From contig DATKQI010000220.1 of NCBI GenBank assembly GCA_035532755.1, forward strand, positions 1-24,117: a stretch of DNA of 24,117 nucleotides. Direction: 5' to 3'. Position numbers and translations under genes: made by a program. The DNA comes from DATKQI01 sp035532755 (GTDB lineage: Bacteria; Pseudomonadota; Alphaproteobacteria; Acetobacterales; Acetobacteraceae). Positions within the stretch are counted from its first letter, which is position 1. Each line of letters begins with the position of its first letter. Below the pieces are notes generated by a model. That model did no database searches. It was not told where the DNA came from and saw only the letters and a program-made list of their open reading frames with translations. This document shows, in pieces, positions 1-7,140 of this stretch.

Positions 1-1878
1 GCACGCCAGGCATTCTTCGTAATCCGTCGTTTTCGCGGCTTCCGCCACCAGAGGCAGCGGGGCCGCATCGTTCACCGGCACGCCGGTGAACTCGCTCGGG
101 CGCACCGCCTTCTCGCTCACGTTGTCGGCCCGCTGGATCGAGAGAGAGCGGCAATAATACAGCGATTTCAGTCCCTTCTTCCATGCCTGGAAATGGATCT
201 GATGAAGGTCCCGCTTGTTCACATTCGCCGGCACGAACACGTTCACCGACTGGCTCTGGCAGATATAGGGCGTGCGATCCCCCGCATGCTCGATCACCCA
301 GCGCTGATCCAGCTCGAAGGCGGTCTTGTACACCGCCTTCTCCTGCTCGGTCAGGAAATCGAGATGCTGGACGCTGCCCTTGTTCAGCGTGATGGACGAC
401 CAGACGTCCTCATTGTCCATCCCGCGCTCGGCCAGCAGTTTTTGCAGATGCCGGTTGCGGACGGTGAAGCTGCCCGAGAGTGTCTTTTGCAGAAACACGT
501 TCGCCGCGATCGGCTCGATCCCCGGGCTCGCGTTGCCGGCGATGATCGAGATGGAGGCGGTGGGCGCGATCGCCATCTTGTTCGAGAACCGCTCCATGAC
601 GCCGTATTCCTCGGCATCCGGGCACGGGCCGCGCTCTTCGGCGAGCATGCGGGAGGCGGTATCGGCCTGGGCGCGGATATGCTGGAAAATCCGCTTGTTC
701 CACACCTTCGCGATCACGCTTTCGAACGGCACGTTCAGAGCCTGGAGGAAGCTGTGGAAGCCCATCACGCCGAGGCCCACCGAGCGTTCCCGCGCGGCGG
801 AGTATTTCGCCCGCGCCATCAGGTCCGGTGCACGGTCGATGAAATCCTGCAGCACGTTGTCGAGGAAGCGCATCACATCCTCGATGAAGGTCGGGTGGTC
901 GTGCCATTCGAACCAGGTTTCGAGGTTGAGCGAGGACAGGCAGCACACGGCGGTGCGCTGCCGCCCGTGCTGGTCGCGCCCGGTGGGCAGGGTGATCTCG
1001 CTGCACAGGTTGGAGGTCTTCACCTCCAGCCCGGCCAGCTTCTGGTGCTCCGGCCGGGCGCGGTTCACGTGGTCGGAGAAGATCAGATAAGGCTCCCCGG
1101 TCTCGATCCGCGCGGTCAGCAGGCGCACCCACAGGGCGCGGGCGGAAATGGAGCGGACCGCGGAATTGTCCTTCGGCGAGATCAGCGTCCAGGGTTCGTC
1201 GGCCTCCACCGCGCGCATGAACGCATCAGGCACCAGCACGCCATGGTGCAGGTTCAGCGCCTTGCGGTTGGGGTCGCCGCCGGTGGGGCGGCGGATCTCG
1301 ATGAATTCCTCGATCTCGGGGTGGGAGACCGGCAGGTACACCGCGGCCGAGCCGCGCCGCAGCGAGCCCTGGGAGATCGCGAGCGTCAGGCTGTCCATCA
1401 CCCGGATGAACGGAATCACGCCGGAGGTCTTGCCGTTCTGGCCGACCTTCTCGCCGATCGAGCGCAGGTTGCCCCAGTAGCTGCCGATGCCCCCGCCTTT
1501 CGAGGCGAGCCAGACATTCTCGTTCCACAACCCGACGATGCCATCCAGGCTGTCCGACGCCTCGTTCAGGAAGCAGGAGATCGGCAGGCCGCGATCGGTG
1601 CCGCCGTTGGACAGCACCGGCGTTGCCGGCATGAACCAGAAACGGCTGATGTAGTCGTAGATGCGCTGGGCATGGGCGGCATCGTCCCCGTAGTAGCTGG
1701 CGACGCGGGCGAACAGATCCTGGTAGCCCTCGCCGGGCAGCAGGTAGCGATCATCGAGCGTGGCGCGGCCGAACTCGGTCAACTGCGCGTCGCGCGAACG
1801 GTCCACGCGCACCTGATGGCGGCCCTGCATCTGAACGGCATCGAGCACGGCAACTTCCCCCACGGACTCTGTCTTCAT
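1..1878 (-). CDS. nrdA: Ribonucleoside-diphosphate reductase alpha subunit, class I (C-terminal end cut by window edge)
   Basis: Catalytic subunit that reduces ribonucleoside diphosphates to deoxyribonucleotides in the cytoplasm, with a radical-generating beta subunit (not in the window). 626 codons are visible and the reading frame leaves the window at base 1. Visible landmarks are PISCFLN with the first redox cysteine near residue 102, the radical-site block SNLCSEITLPT, and a last visible motif ECLAC. That last motif matches the C-terminal cysteine pair reduced by thioredoxin/glutaredoxin, so only a few residues are missing. No N-terminal ATP-cone is evident, since the protein begins almost directly with the catalytic fold; allosteric activity control may therefore be absent. 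The ATG at 1878 is chosen because GAGG lies 7 nt upstream and all conserved sequence follows it. The upstream region carries a LexA-type box and probable NrdR boxes. The family call is certain; the assignment to a subclass of class I is inference. Confidence 0.95.
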   Translation of the reverse strand, partial: MKTESVGEVAVLDAVQMQGRHQVRVDRSRDAQLTEFGRATLDDRYLLPGEGYQDLFARVASYYGDDAAHAQRIYDYISRFWFMPATPVLSNGGTDRGLPISCFLNEASDSLDGIVGLWNENVWLASKGGGIGSYWGNLRSIGEKVGQNGKTSGVIPFIRVMDSLTLAISQGSLRRGSAAVYLPVSHPEIEEFIEIRRPTGGDPNRKALNLHHGVLVPDAFMRAVEADEPWTLISPKDNSAVRSISARALWVRLLTARIETGEPYLIFSDHVNRARPEHQKLAGLEVKTSNLCSEITLPTGRDQHGRQRTAVCCLSSLNLETWFEWHDHPTFIEDVMRFLDNVLQDFIDRAPDLMARAKYSAARERSVGLGVMGFHSFLQALNVPFESVIAKVWNKRIFQHIRAQADTASRMLAEERGPCPDAEEYGVMERFSNKMAIAPTASISIIAGNASPGIEPIAANVFLQKTLSGSFTVRNRHLQKLLAERGMDNEDVWSSITLNKGSVQHLDFLTEQEKAVYKTAFELDQRWVIEHAGDRTPYICQSQSVNVFVPANVNKRDLHQIHFQAWKKGLKSLYYCRSLSIQRADNVSEKAVRPSEFTGVPVNDAAPLPLVAEAAKTTDYEECLAC

Positions 1879-1915
1879 GGCGCATCCTCGCCAGCGCGGG
1901 TTGGGGCGTCAAATC

Positions 1916-1961
1916 ACAACATATGGTTTAGTGAAAAAAGATCTCCCACTAGATGGAGTTT
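1916..1961. promoter_or_regulatory. Probable tandem NrdR boxes upstream of nrdA
   Basis: Two 16-bp degenerate palindromes lie upstream of the nrdA start: ACAACATATGGTTTAG at 1916-1931 and CCACTAGATGGAGTTT at 1946-1961. Their cores (ATG at 1923 and 1953) are 30 bp apart, on the same helix face. Paired boxes about 30-32 bp apart upstream of ribonucleotide reductase genes are the usual target of the ATP/dATP-sensing repressor NrdR. The match to the consensus is partial, especially in the first box. Confidence 0.42.
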
Positions 1962-2010
1962 TCATTCCCATGGATCAACACCATGACGGAACACATGTGC
2001 AAGCGTGTAT

Positions 2011-2025
2011 GTTCCTTATATGTTC
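2011..2025. promoter_or_regulatory. Alphaproteobacterial LexA (SOS) box upstream of nrdA
   Basis: GTTC-N7-GTTC on plus, which reads GAAC-N7-GAAC on the nrdA coding strand. This direct repeat is the known LexA operator form in alphaproteobacteria, unlike the palindromic boxes of E. coli or Bacillus. It lies 133 to 147 bp upstream of the nrdA ATG, just beyond the stop codon of the upstream oxidoreductase gene, in an AT-rich stretch. nrdA is the only gene start nearby, so it is the likely target. Confidence 0.55.
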
Positions 2026-2029
2026 ATAT

Positions 2030-3172
2030 TCACATGGCGTTGCCGGCGCAACGCGCAGCGGCGGGAATCCGCGTCAGCTCCGCCACGGCGCGCAGCAGCG
2101 GCGGCCACGCGCGGCAGGCGCCCATCAGCATAGCCTGGCCGCCCGCGGTGGCGCCACAACGGTCCAGCACCATCGCACGTGCGATCTGCCCGCCGATCTC
2201 CCGCCGCAGCCGGCGGTGATAGACACCCGCATCGCCACCGCCGAGCCAGGTCCGGGCGGCCACGCGGGCACTGTGCAGGGCGATGGAGATGCCATCGCCG
2301 GAGAAGGACGGGATGACCCCTGCCTGGTCGCCCAGGCGGAACAGGCCGGGCGGATCGGTCGGGCGCGGCACATGCACGAAGCCGTAAGGCACGCGCCAGA
2401 TCGACAACGGCCGCGCGAGCTGCGGAACCGCGCCGGCCAGCCGGGCGTGCAGATGCGAACTGCCCTGCCGCAGATCGTCCAGCAACCCCTGCCATTGCCG
2501 CCCCGCCCGCTCGAACCGCGCGCTGCCGGCGAGCAGGCACAGATTGGCGAGCCCGCCCTCGACCATCTGCAGCCCGGCATAGCCGCCCGCGAACAGGATG
2601 ATCTCGATCTGCCCTTCCAGCGCGCGGGCCTGCGCCGGGGCGAGCGTGAAATAGGTCTTGAAGCCGATGCGCGCCGGCGGTGGCCGCCGCACCTGCCGGC
2701 GGACGCCGCGCAGATCGTGCTTGCCGGTGGCCAGGAACACCGTCGCGGCCCGCAGCTCGCCGATTCCGGCCACATCCAGCGTCAGGCCACGCCCTGGCGC
2801 GTCTTCCGTGCGCAGGCTGCGGATGGCATGGCCGCGCATCACCTCCACCCCGCAGGCGGCAGCGTGGCGCAGCAGCGCCTCATCCAGAGTGCGGCGCGAC
2901 AGGCCGAGGCCGCGGAACGGCAACGCGGCCTGCACGACGGCGGCACCGCGCACCAGCCGCACCCGACTGATCGGCCGCGCACCCAGCGCAGCCAGATCGA
3001 GCCCGAGGGCGGCGAGATCCTGCTGCGCCTCGGCGCTGAGGAACTCGCCGCAGATCTTGTGAGCCGGCGCCGCATCCCGCTCGATCAGCGTGACCGCCCG
3101 CCCCGCGCCGGCCAGCAGGCAGGCGGCCGCCGCCCCGGCCGGGCCACCGCCGGCGATGACGATTTCCCTCAT
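2030..3172 (-). CDS. FAD-dependent oxidoreductase (geranylgeranyl-reductase/aromatic-hydroxylase-like), third gene of the type III PKS operon
   Basis: 380 residues. It begins with a Rossmann FAD-binding motif (IAGGGPAGAAAA, residues 5-16) followed by the acidic end of the second strand (LIERD). KICGEFLS near residue 40 is typical of the geranylgeranyl reductase/PHBH-like flavoproteins. The second FAD motif, FRLGDQAGVIPSFSGDGI, lies at about residues 280-300. The ATG at 3172 overlaps the methyltransferase stop by 4 bp (ATGA), which indicates translational coupling. In comparable clusters such as Streptomyces srsABC, the flavoprotein hydroxylates the phenolic lipid made by the synthase, possibly to a quinone. 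That role here is inferred from context; reduction of a polyprenyl or alkyl chain is the alternative. Confidence 0.85.
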   Translation of the reverse strand: MREIVIAGGGPAGAAAACLLAGAGRAVTLIERDAAPAHKICGEFLSAEAQQDLAALGLDLAALGARPISRVRLVRGAAVVQAALPFRGLGLSRRTLDEALLRHAAACGVEVMRGHAIRSLRTEDAPGRGLTLDVAGIGELRAATVFLATGKHDLRGVRRQVRRPPPARIGFKTYFTLAPAQARALEGQIEIILFAGGYAGLQMVEGGLANLCLLAGSARFERAGRQWQGLLDDLRQGSSHLHARLAGAVPQLARPLSIWRVPYGFVHVPRPTDPPGLFRLGDQAGVIPSFSGDGISIALHSARVAARTWLGGGDAGVYHRRLRREIGGQIARAMVLDRCGATAGGQAMLMGACRAWPPLLRAVAELTRIPAAARCAGNAM

Positions 3173-3897
3173 GAGGCAGTGGTCTGACGCGGCCCGATAT
3201 GGCCGACGCAGAACCGGAACGGCACGCGCCATGCGATCTCCGCCGTCACGCCGGCGGTTTGCAGCAGGCGCGTCCAGTCCTCGCGGCGGAAGCTGCGGGC
3301 GATGGACACCGGCCCGTCGTGCCGGACGAAGCGATGCCAGCCGGCGGCGGCGGAGAGCAGGCGGAAGGCATGATAGGCCACGGCGTGGCGGTGCAGATCG
3401 TTGATGAACCAGCCGATTGCGGCCTGTCCGCTCATCCAGCGCAGGAAGGCGACGATCTGTGCATCCGTCAGGTGATGCGTGAAGAGCGAGCTGATGATGA
3501 AGTCGAACCGACGGTCTGTCGGTTCGTCGAACAGATCGCCGGTGCGATAGGTGATCGCCAGCGCAGATGGCGTCGCACCTTCCGCGGCGCGTGCGCTGAG
3601 CGGGTTCAGATCGACCCCCTCCAGCCGCGCGTCGAGGCCGCGCCGTTCGGCCCAGAGACGGATGGCCCGGAGCATGTCACCGTGGCCGAAACCCACATCC
3701 AGCAGCGAGAACGTGGCCCCGCGGGGCAGGCCCGCCGTGGCGCGGTCGAGCCAGGCGAGTGTGGGGCGGCGGGCGAGCGTCAGCCGGTTGACCACCGCCA
3801 GATCAGCGAGGCAACGACGGAAATCCTCGGCATCGACCACCTCGGTGTCCATCAGCTCGGTCTCGGTGCTGCGGCGGGAGAAATCCACGCGGATCAT
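3169..3897 (-). CDS. Class I SAM-dependent methyltransferase of the type III PKS operon
   Basis: 242 residues. The SAM-binding motif I, LLDVGFGHGD, is at about residues 66-75, followed by the acidic residue of motif II (LEGVDLNP). The post-motif FDFIISSLFTHHLTD is characteristic of the UbiE/Coq5-like and small-molecule methyltransferase group. The ATG at 3897 overlaps the polyketide synthase stop by 4 bp, and its own stop overlaps the next gene's ATG in the same way, so the three genes form one coupled unit. It most likely O- or C-methylates the polyketide product; the substrate cannot be read from sequence. A longer open frame upstream to 4137 exists, but it only runs antisense-like through the synthase gene and shows no conserved features. 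Confidence 0.87.
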   Translation of the reverse strand: MIRVDFSRRSTETELMDTEVVDAEDFRRCLADLAVVNRLTLARRPTLAWLDRATAGLPRGATFSLLDVGFGHGDMLRAIRLWAERRGLDARLEGVDLNPLSARAAEGATPSALAITYRTGDLFDEPTDRRFDFIISSLFTHHLTDAQIVAFLRWMSGQAAIGWFINDLHRHAVAYHAFRLLSAAAGWHRFVRHDGPVSIARSFRREDWTRLLQTAGVTAEIAWRVPFRFCVGHIGPRQTTAS

Positions 3898-4994
3898 CCG
3901 GCGATGGTGAAGCGGGCGGTTTCGGCCACCATGCCGGGCCCGAACGCCATGGCGAGCCCGCGGGCGCCGGCGCGGCAGGTGCGCAGCATCCGCTGCAGCA
4001 CGAACATCACGGTGGCGGAGGACATGTTGCCGAAATCGTGCAGCACGCCCCGCGAATGAGTGAGCGCCTCCGGCCCGAGCGACAGGCCCGCCTCCACCGC
4101 GTCCAGCACCGTCCGCCCGCCGGCATGCACGGCCCACAGGTCGATCGCCTGGGTCCCGATACCACGCAGGATGCCGCCGTCATCCGCCCGGCCGAGTTCC
4201 GCGCGCAAAGCCTGGGCGATTCGCGCCGGCACCTGGCCGGACAGACGCATGTCGAATCCCTGGTCGCCGATCCGCCAGGTGATCAGCTCCTGCGAACCGG
4301 GAATGACCACGGCGCGAAAATCCCGCAGCGCGATGCCGGTTTCCTCAGCGCTGACGACCGCCGCCGCGCAGCCGTCGCCGAACAGCAGGAACGACAGCAG
4401 GGTTTCCAGATCGGCCGTTTCCTGCAGGTGCAGCGTGCAAAGTTCCAGATTGATCACCAGCACCCGTGCCGATGGCTCCGACCGGACGATGTGATGGGCC
4501 GCGCGCAGGGCGGGAATGGCGGCCGAGCAACCCATGAAGCCGATCATCGTGCGTTCCAGCGTCGGACGCAGATCCAGTCGCTCGGCAAGCTGCAGGTCGA
4601 GCCCCGGGGCGGCAAGCCCCGTGCAGGACGCAACGATGAGGTGGGTGATGGCCTGCGCGGCCGGGGTATGCCGCGCGATCCCGGCCGCCGCCGCCGCCTG
4701 GAGCGCCAAATCCAGGGCGTGCGGCGCGTAAAGCGCCATGCGGGATGCGGTCGTGGGAAACCGGCCGCGGCGGTAGAAGGCATCGGCATCCAGGGCGGCC
4801 GTCTCCGACTCCTCCGTGCAAGCCGGGCAGAAGATCGAAAAGCGATGCGCGATGCCGCAGCGTTCGCTCATGCGATCGAAAACATGGCGCCGGCGATCGT
4901 CGCCAAGGAGCGTGCGCGCGAAATCCACGAAGAACGCATGAACGTCATGCGGCGGGACCGCGGTGCCGATCCTGTTGATATGGGCAGTGATCAT
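3894..4994 (-). CDS. Type III polyketide synthase (chalcone-synthase-like)
   Basis: 366 residues, the usual length for the family. The thiolase-fold catalytic triad is complete: Cys156 in IGFMGCSAA, His290 in WAVHAGG and Asn323 in FGNMSSAT. The C-terminal GFGPG-like loop (MAFGPGMVAE) is also present. Such homodimeric enzymes extend an acyl-CoA starter with malonyl-CoA and cyclise it to alkylresorcinols, alkylpyrones or phloroglucinols. The ATG at 4994 has GGAG 7 nt upstream, and conserved sequence starts here (MITAHINRIGTAVPP). A farther start at 5069 would add a low-complexity extension. It is the first gene of a three-gene operon with a methyltransferase and a flavoprotein, an order seen in phenolic-lipid clusters. 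Starter and product are not predictable here. Confidence 0.95.
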   Translation of the reverse strand: MITAHINRIGTAVPPHDVHAFFVDFARTLLGDDRRRHVFDRMSERCGIAHRFSIFCPACTEESETAALDADAFYRRGRFPTTASRMALYAPHALDLALQAAAAAGIARHTPAAQAITHLIVASCTGLAAPGLDLQLAERLDLRPTLERTMIGFMGCSAAIPALRAAHHIVRSEPSARVLVINLELCTLHLQETADLETLLSFLLFGDGCAAAVVSAEETGIALRDFRAVVIPGSQELITWRIGDQGFDMRLSGQVPARIAQALRAELGRADDGGILRGIGTQAIDLWAVHAGGRTVLDAVEAGLSLGPEALTHSRGVLHDFGNMSSATVMFVLQRMLRTCRAGARGLAMAFGPGMVAETARFTIAG

Positions 4995-5038
4995 CAGCTT
5001 CTCCGGACGGCAGGAGGAATGGAGGCGCATCCGAAAAC

Positions 5039-5064
5039 GCGGGCATGGCCCCGGCCATGCCCGC
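5039..5064 (-). terminator. Strong hairpin, likely Rho-independent terminator
   Basis: A perfect inverted repeat: 12-bp arms GCGGGCATGGCC and GGCCATGCCCGC separated by CC. Read on the minus strand, the hairpin is followed by GTTTTCGG, a short T run. It lies 57 bp downstream of the secreted repeat protein gene and 45 bp before the polyketide synthase ATG. It therefore probably ends the yceI-cytochrome b561 transcript. It leaves little room for a separate polyketide synthase promoter. Confidence 0.7.
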
Positions 5065-5120
5065 AACACGCTCCCTTCGTCGGAGGGCGCATTTCCAGCG
5101 CGGCTGACCTTCCCGCCAGC

Positions 5121-5597
5121 CTACCAGCTCGATCCAGCGCTTTTCTGTGTGCCTTCCTTCTCGATCTTGGCACCTGCCGGCGAGACGAGGTACCAATAGC
5201 CGCCGAAATGTTCGATATCCTCGCCGGCCGTCGTGCCTGCGCCGGAATCACCGGCAAAATAGTAGAGCGGCTTGCCGCTGTAGGTGATCTGCCGGACACC
5301 CCCCTTGCGCGGGCTCGTTCCAACCATCGACGCCTGCAGCCCCTGCCCCGCCGTTGGCTGCCCCGCCGCGACGAAAGGCGGCCAGGCGCTGGCGCATGGT
5401 CCGTAGCAACTGCTCGCGCTGCCCTTGTCGGCGGTGAACATGTAGAGCGCGCGGCCATTCGCATCGGCGAGATAGCTGCCGAACGGCGCCTTCTGCCGAA
5501 GCGTCACGCCAGCCGGTGCGCCGGCCTGCGCAAGGCTGATCAACGGGGCAGCGGCCAGCAGGGCGGCGGCTGCGATGATGACGGATCTGATCTGCAT
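5121..5597 (-). CDS. Secreted repeat protein, COG4315/Lipoprotein_15-like
   Basis: 158 residues. A Sec signal peptide covers about residues 1-24: a positively charged start, an alanine/leucine-rich core and a likely cleavage after SLAQA. The mature part has two copies of the family's repeat. The first is around YMFTADKGSASSCYGPCASAWPP, seen as YMFTADKG and CYGPCASAWPP; the second is around KPLYYFAGD with GEDIEHFGGYWYLV. The CxxxC pair is typical. There is no lipobox cysteine at the cleavage site, so it is likely soluble periplasmic rather than a lipoprotein. The biochemical function of the family is unknown. AGAGGAA lies upstream of the ATG. It follows the cytochrome b561 gene after 64 bp without a visible promoter and is followed by the hairpin terminator, so it is probably the last gene of that operon. 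Confidence 0.87.
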   Translation of the reverse strand: MQIRSVIIAAAALLAAAPLISLAQAGAPAGVTLRQKAPFGSYLADANGRALYMFTADKGSASSCYGPCASAWPPFVAAGQPTAGQGLQASMVGTSPRKGGVRQITYSGKPLYYFAGDSGAGTTAGEDIEHFGGYWYLVSPAGAKIEKEGTQKSAGSSW

Positions 5598-5661
5598 CTG
5601 CGTTCCTCTCGGGATGGCGGGGAACACCCCCGACGGCAGGACAACACGGCACAGACCCTGA

Positions 5662-6249
5662 CTATTCATCCCCATCCGCAGTTGCCGCATCACAGAATGT
5701 TGAGCCGCGCCAGAGGGCGAGCAGCGTCGGACGACCCCGCAGATGGTCGTGGAAAGCGGCAAGCGTATGCCCGCCCGCCAGCATGATGAGCACGATGGTG
5801 AGTTGCCAATGCAGGCCGGAGAAAACCGAGAACCAGTAGGGGTTCGCACCGATAACTGACGGCAGTGGGATGAAGCCCAGCAACAATGTCGGCACGCGCG
5901 CCGCGGCTGCCCCTGCGGCGAGATAGCCCGACACGGGAACCGCGACGAGAAGAACATAAAGCAGGCCATGCATCGCGCTGGCAGCGCACCGCTGCCAAAG
6001 AGGCATGTCAATCGGCAATGCTGGCCGACCATGGCGGATTCTGAGCCAGAGCCGTGCCCCTGCGCAGACCAGAACCCCGATGCCAATCGTCTTGTGCATC
6101 TGGAACACCAGGAATTTCACCAGGAGATCGCTGTCGGGGAGGCGCATCATCCACCATCCGACGGCGATCACGACAACGACCAGCGATGCGGTCCACCAAT
6201 GCAGCGCCCGCTGCAGCCGCGACCAGCCGGCGCCGCCGTCATTTTCCAT
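5662..6249 (-). CDS. Cytochrome b561 family membrane protein
   Basis: 195 residues with four hydrophobic helices, at about residues 17-36, 45-70, 88-113 and 140-165. Histidines sit at positions expected for binding two b hemes: His17 (RALHWW), His52 (FQMHKTIG), His147 (SGLHWQL) and His161 (GGHTLAAF), with His94 in another helix. Such proteins pass electrons across the inner membrane between the quinone pool and periplasmic acceptors. The 11-bp overlap with the yceI stop indicates co-translation. Pairing of b561 and YceI is common in proteobacteria, but the shared reaction is not established. Superoxide oxidase (CybB-type) activity is one known possibility for the family. Confidence 0.9.
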   Translation of the reverse strand: MENDGGAGWSRLQRALHWWTASLVVVVIAVGWWMMRLPDSDLLVKFLVFQMHKTIGIGVLVCAGARLWLRIRHGRPALPIDMPLWQRCAASAMHGLLYVLLVAVPVSGYLAAGAAAARVPTLLLGFIPLPSVIGANPYWFSVFSGLHWQLTIVLIMLAGGHTLAAFHDHLRGRPTLLALWRGSTFCDAATADGDE

Positions 6250-6856
6250 CGGGATTCTGCCGCAGCGCGATGTGCGCGTGAATCATGATATGCACGACGT
6301 TCGAGATCAGGATGTGATCGGCGGTCATGCCGAAGTCGAAGCGGCGGATTTTACCCGTCACCACGAAGTCGGCCACCTCCGTGCCGGGTTTCGGCCCCGG
6401 GCTCAGGTGCGCGAGCAGGGCGGTCAGCGTCAACGGTTGCGTGATGCCGCGTATCTCAAGCTGACCGTCGATTTGGTACCGGTGCGGCCCGGCCGGCAGC
6501 ACACGGCTGCTCGTGAAATGGATCCTCCTGAAGTGGGTCACGTCAAAATAGGCGGGCGAACGCAGCCGCCGCGCCGCCGGACGCCAGGGCGTGGATACCG
6601 AGTTGGCGTCTATCACGACGGTGATTCGCGTCTGTCCAGGCCGCGCGAGGTCCAGCGAGAGCGTGCCGCTGAACCGGCGAAACTCTCCGTGCGAGGAGAA
6701 CAGGCCGAAATTCCCGACCGAGAACGCGATGGACCCGAAGCGCTGGTCGATCGGGTAGATTGCGGCTGCACGTGCCGGCACCACCCATGCGACAAGCGCG
6801 AAGGCCCACAACACGAGGGCGTGACGATGGCGCCGGAGGCGGCTGCGGTCTTTCAT
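6239..6856 (-). CDS. yceI: YceI family periplasmic protein (lipocalin-like, isoprenoid binding)
   Basis: 205 residues with a signal peptide: an arginine-rich n-region followed by ALVLWAFALVAWVV and an ARAAA cleavage site. The YceI fold follows, with YPIDQRFGSIAFSVGNFG, a serine/histidine stretch and the RIHFTSSRV and DGQLEIRGITQPLTL blocks. Family members bind polyisoprenoid chains such as ubiquinone in a beta barrel, which fits the neighbouring b-type cytochrome. The ATG at 6856 is chosen because it opens a proper signal peptide. Its GAGGA sits too close for normal initiation, but the ATG overlaps the stop of a 23-codon leader frame, so coupled initiation is possible. An in-frame GTG at 6952 would add 32 residues before the signal peptide and is less likely. 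Confidence 0.88.
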   Translation of the reverse strand: MKDRSRLRRHRHALVLWAFALVAWVVPARAAAIYPIDQRFGSIAFSVGNFGLFSSHGEFRRFSGTLSLDLARPGQTRITVVIDANSVSTPWRPAARRLRSPAYFDVTHFRRIHFTSSRVLPAGPHRYQIDGQLEIRGITQPLTLTALLAHLSPGPKPGTEVADFVVTGKIRRFDFGMTADHILISNVVHIMIHAHIALRQNPDGK

Positions 6857-6924
6857 TCCTCGGCACCCCCGCTGCTGCGGCGGCAAGCGGCGAGACCAAG
6901 GGACGGAATCCGAGATATCGTCAT
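6853..6924 (-). CDS. Possible 23-residue leader ORF coupled to yceI
   Basis: A 23-codon frame (begins MTISRIPSLGLAA) lies in the yceI leader. Purine-rich AGGAAGAACAGGA precedes its ATG. Its TGA overlaps the yceI ATG as ATGA. The end of the leader frame contains GCCGAGGA, which could serve as the ribosome-binding site for yceI by re-initiation. No homolog is recognised and the length is small, so this could be chance. Confidence 0.3.
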   Translation of the reverse strand: MTISRIPSLGLAACRRSSGGAEE

Positions 6925-7053
6925 TGTCCTGTTCTTCCTGCGGTGAAATCACATTTCTCCCGGAACTCCTCTACCGGGCGCGCATCCTGATTCCGCCGTC
7001 TCGGAAGAATGAGCCCGTCTGCACAGGAATCCCGACACTCTGTGATGCAGGAA

Positions 7054-7079
7054 AACACCGGGCAGCCACGGATTATTCC
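7054..7079 (-). promoter_or_regulatory. ECF-sigma promoter for the yceI-cytochrome b561 operon
   Basis: On the minus strand, GGAATA (7079-7074), a 14-nt spacer, then GGTGTT (7059-7054). The identical hexamers with identical spacing occur upstream of the ECF sigma gene at 8484-8509. GGAAT-type -35 elements are typical of ECF sigma factors. The start site would lie near 7047, giving yceI a leader of about 190 nt. The 284-bp gap between yceI and the anti-sigma gene otherwise holds only the small leader frame. Confidence 0.65.
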
Positions 7080-7140
7080 GTGCCGTCGCTGTCCGATCCC
7101 GCAAGTTCGGGCAGGTTGGCAGCCCATCGGCGCTGACGGA

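Noticed and set aside
193..1986. Long plus-strand open frame of 597 codons opposite nrdA
   Set aside because: It is the antisense shadow of nrdA. The composition is Arg/His/Ala-rich with no recognisable motif, while the minus strand encodes a full ribonucleotide reductase.
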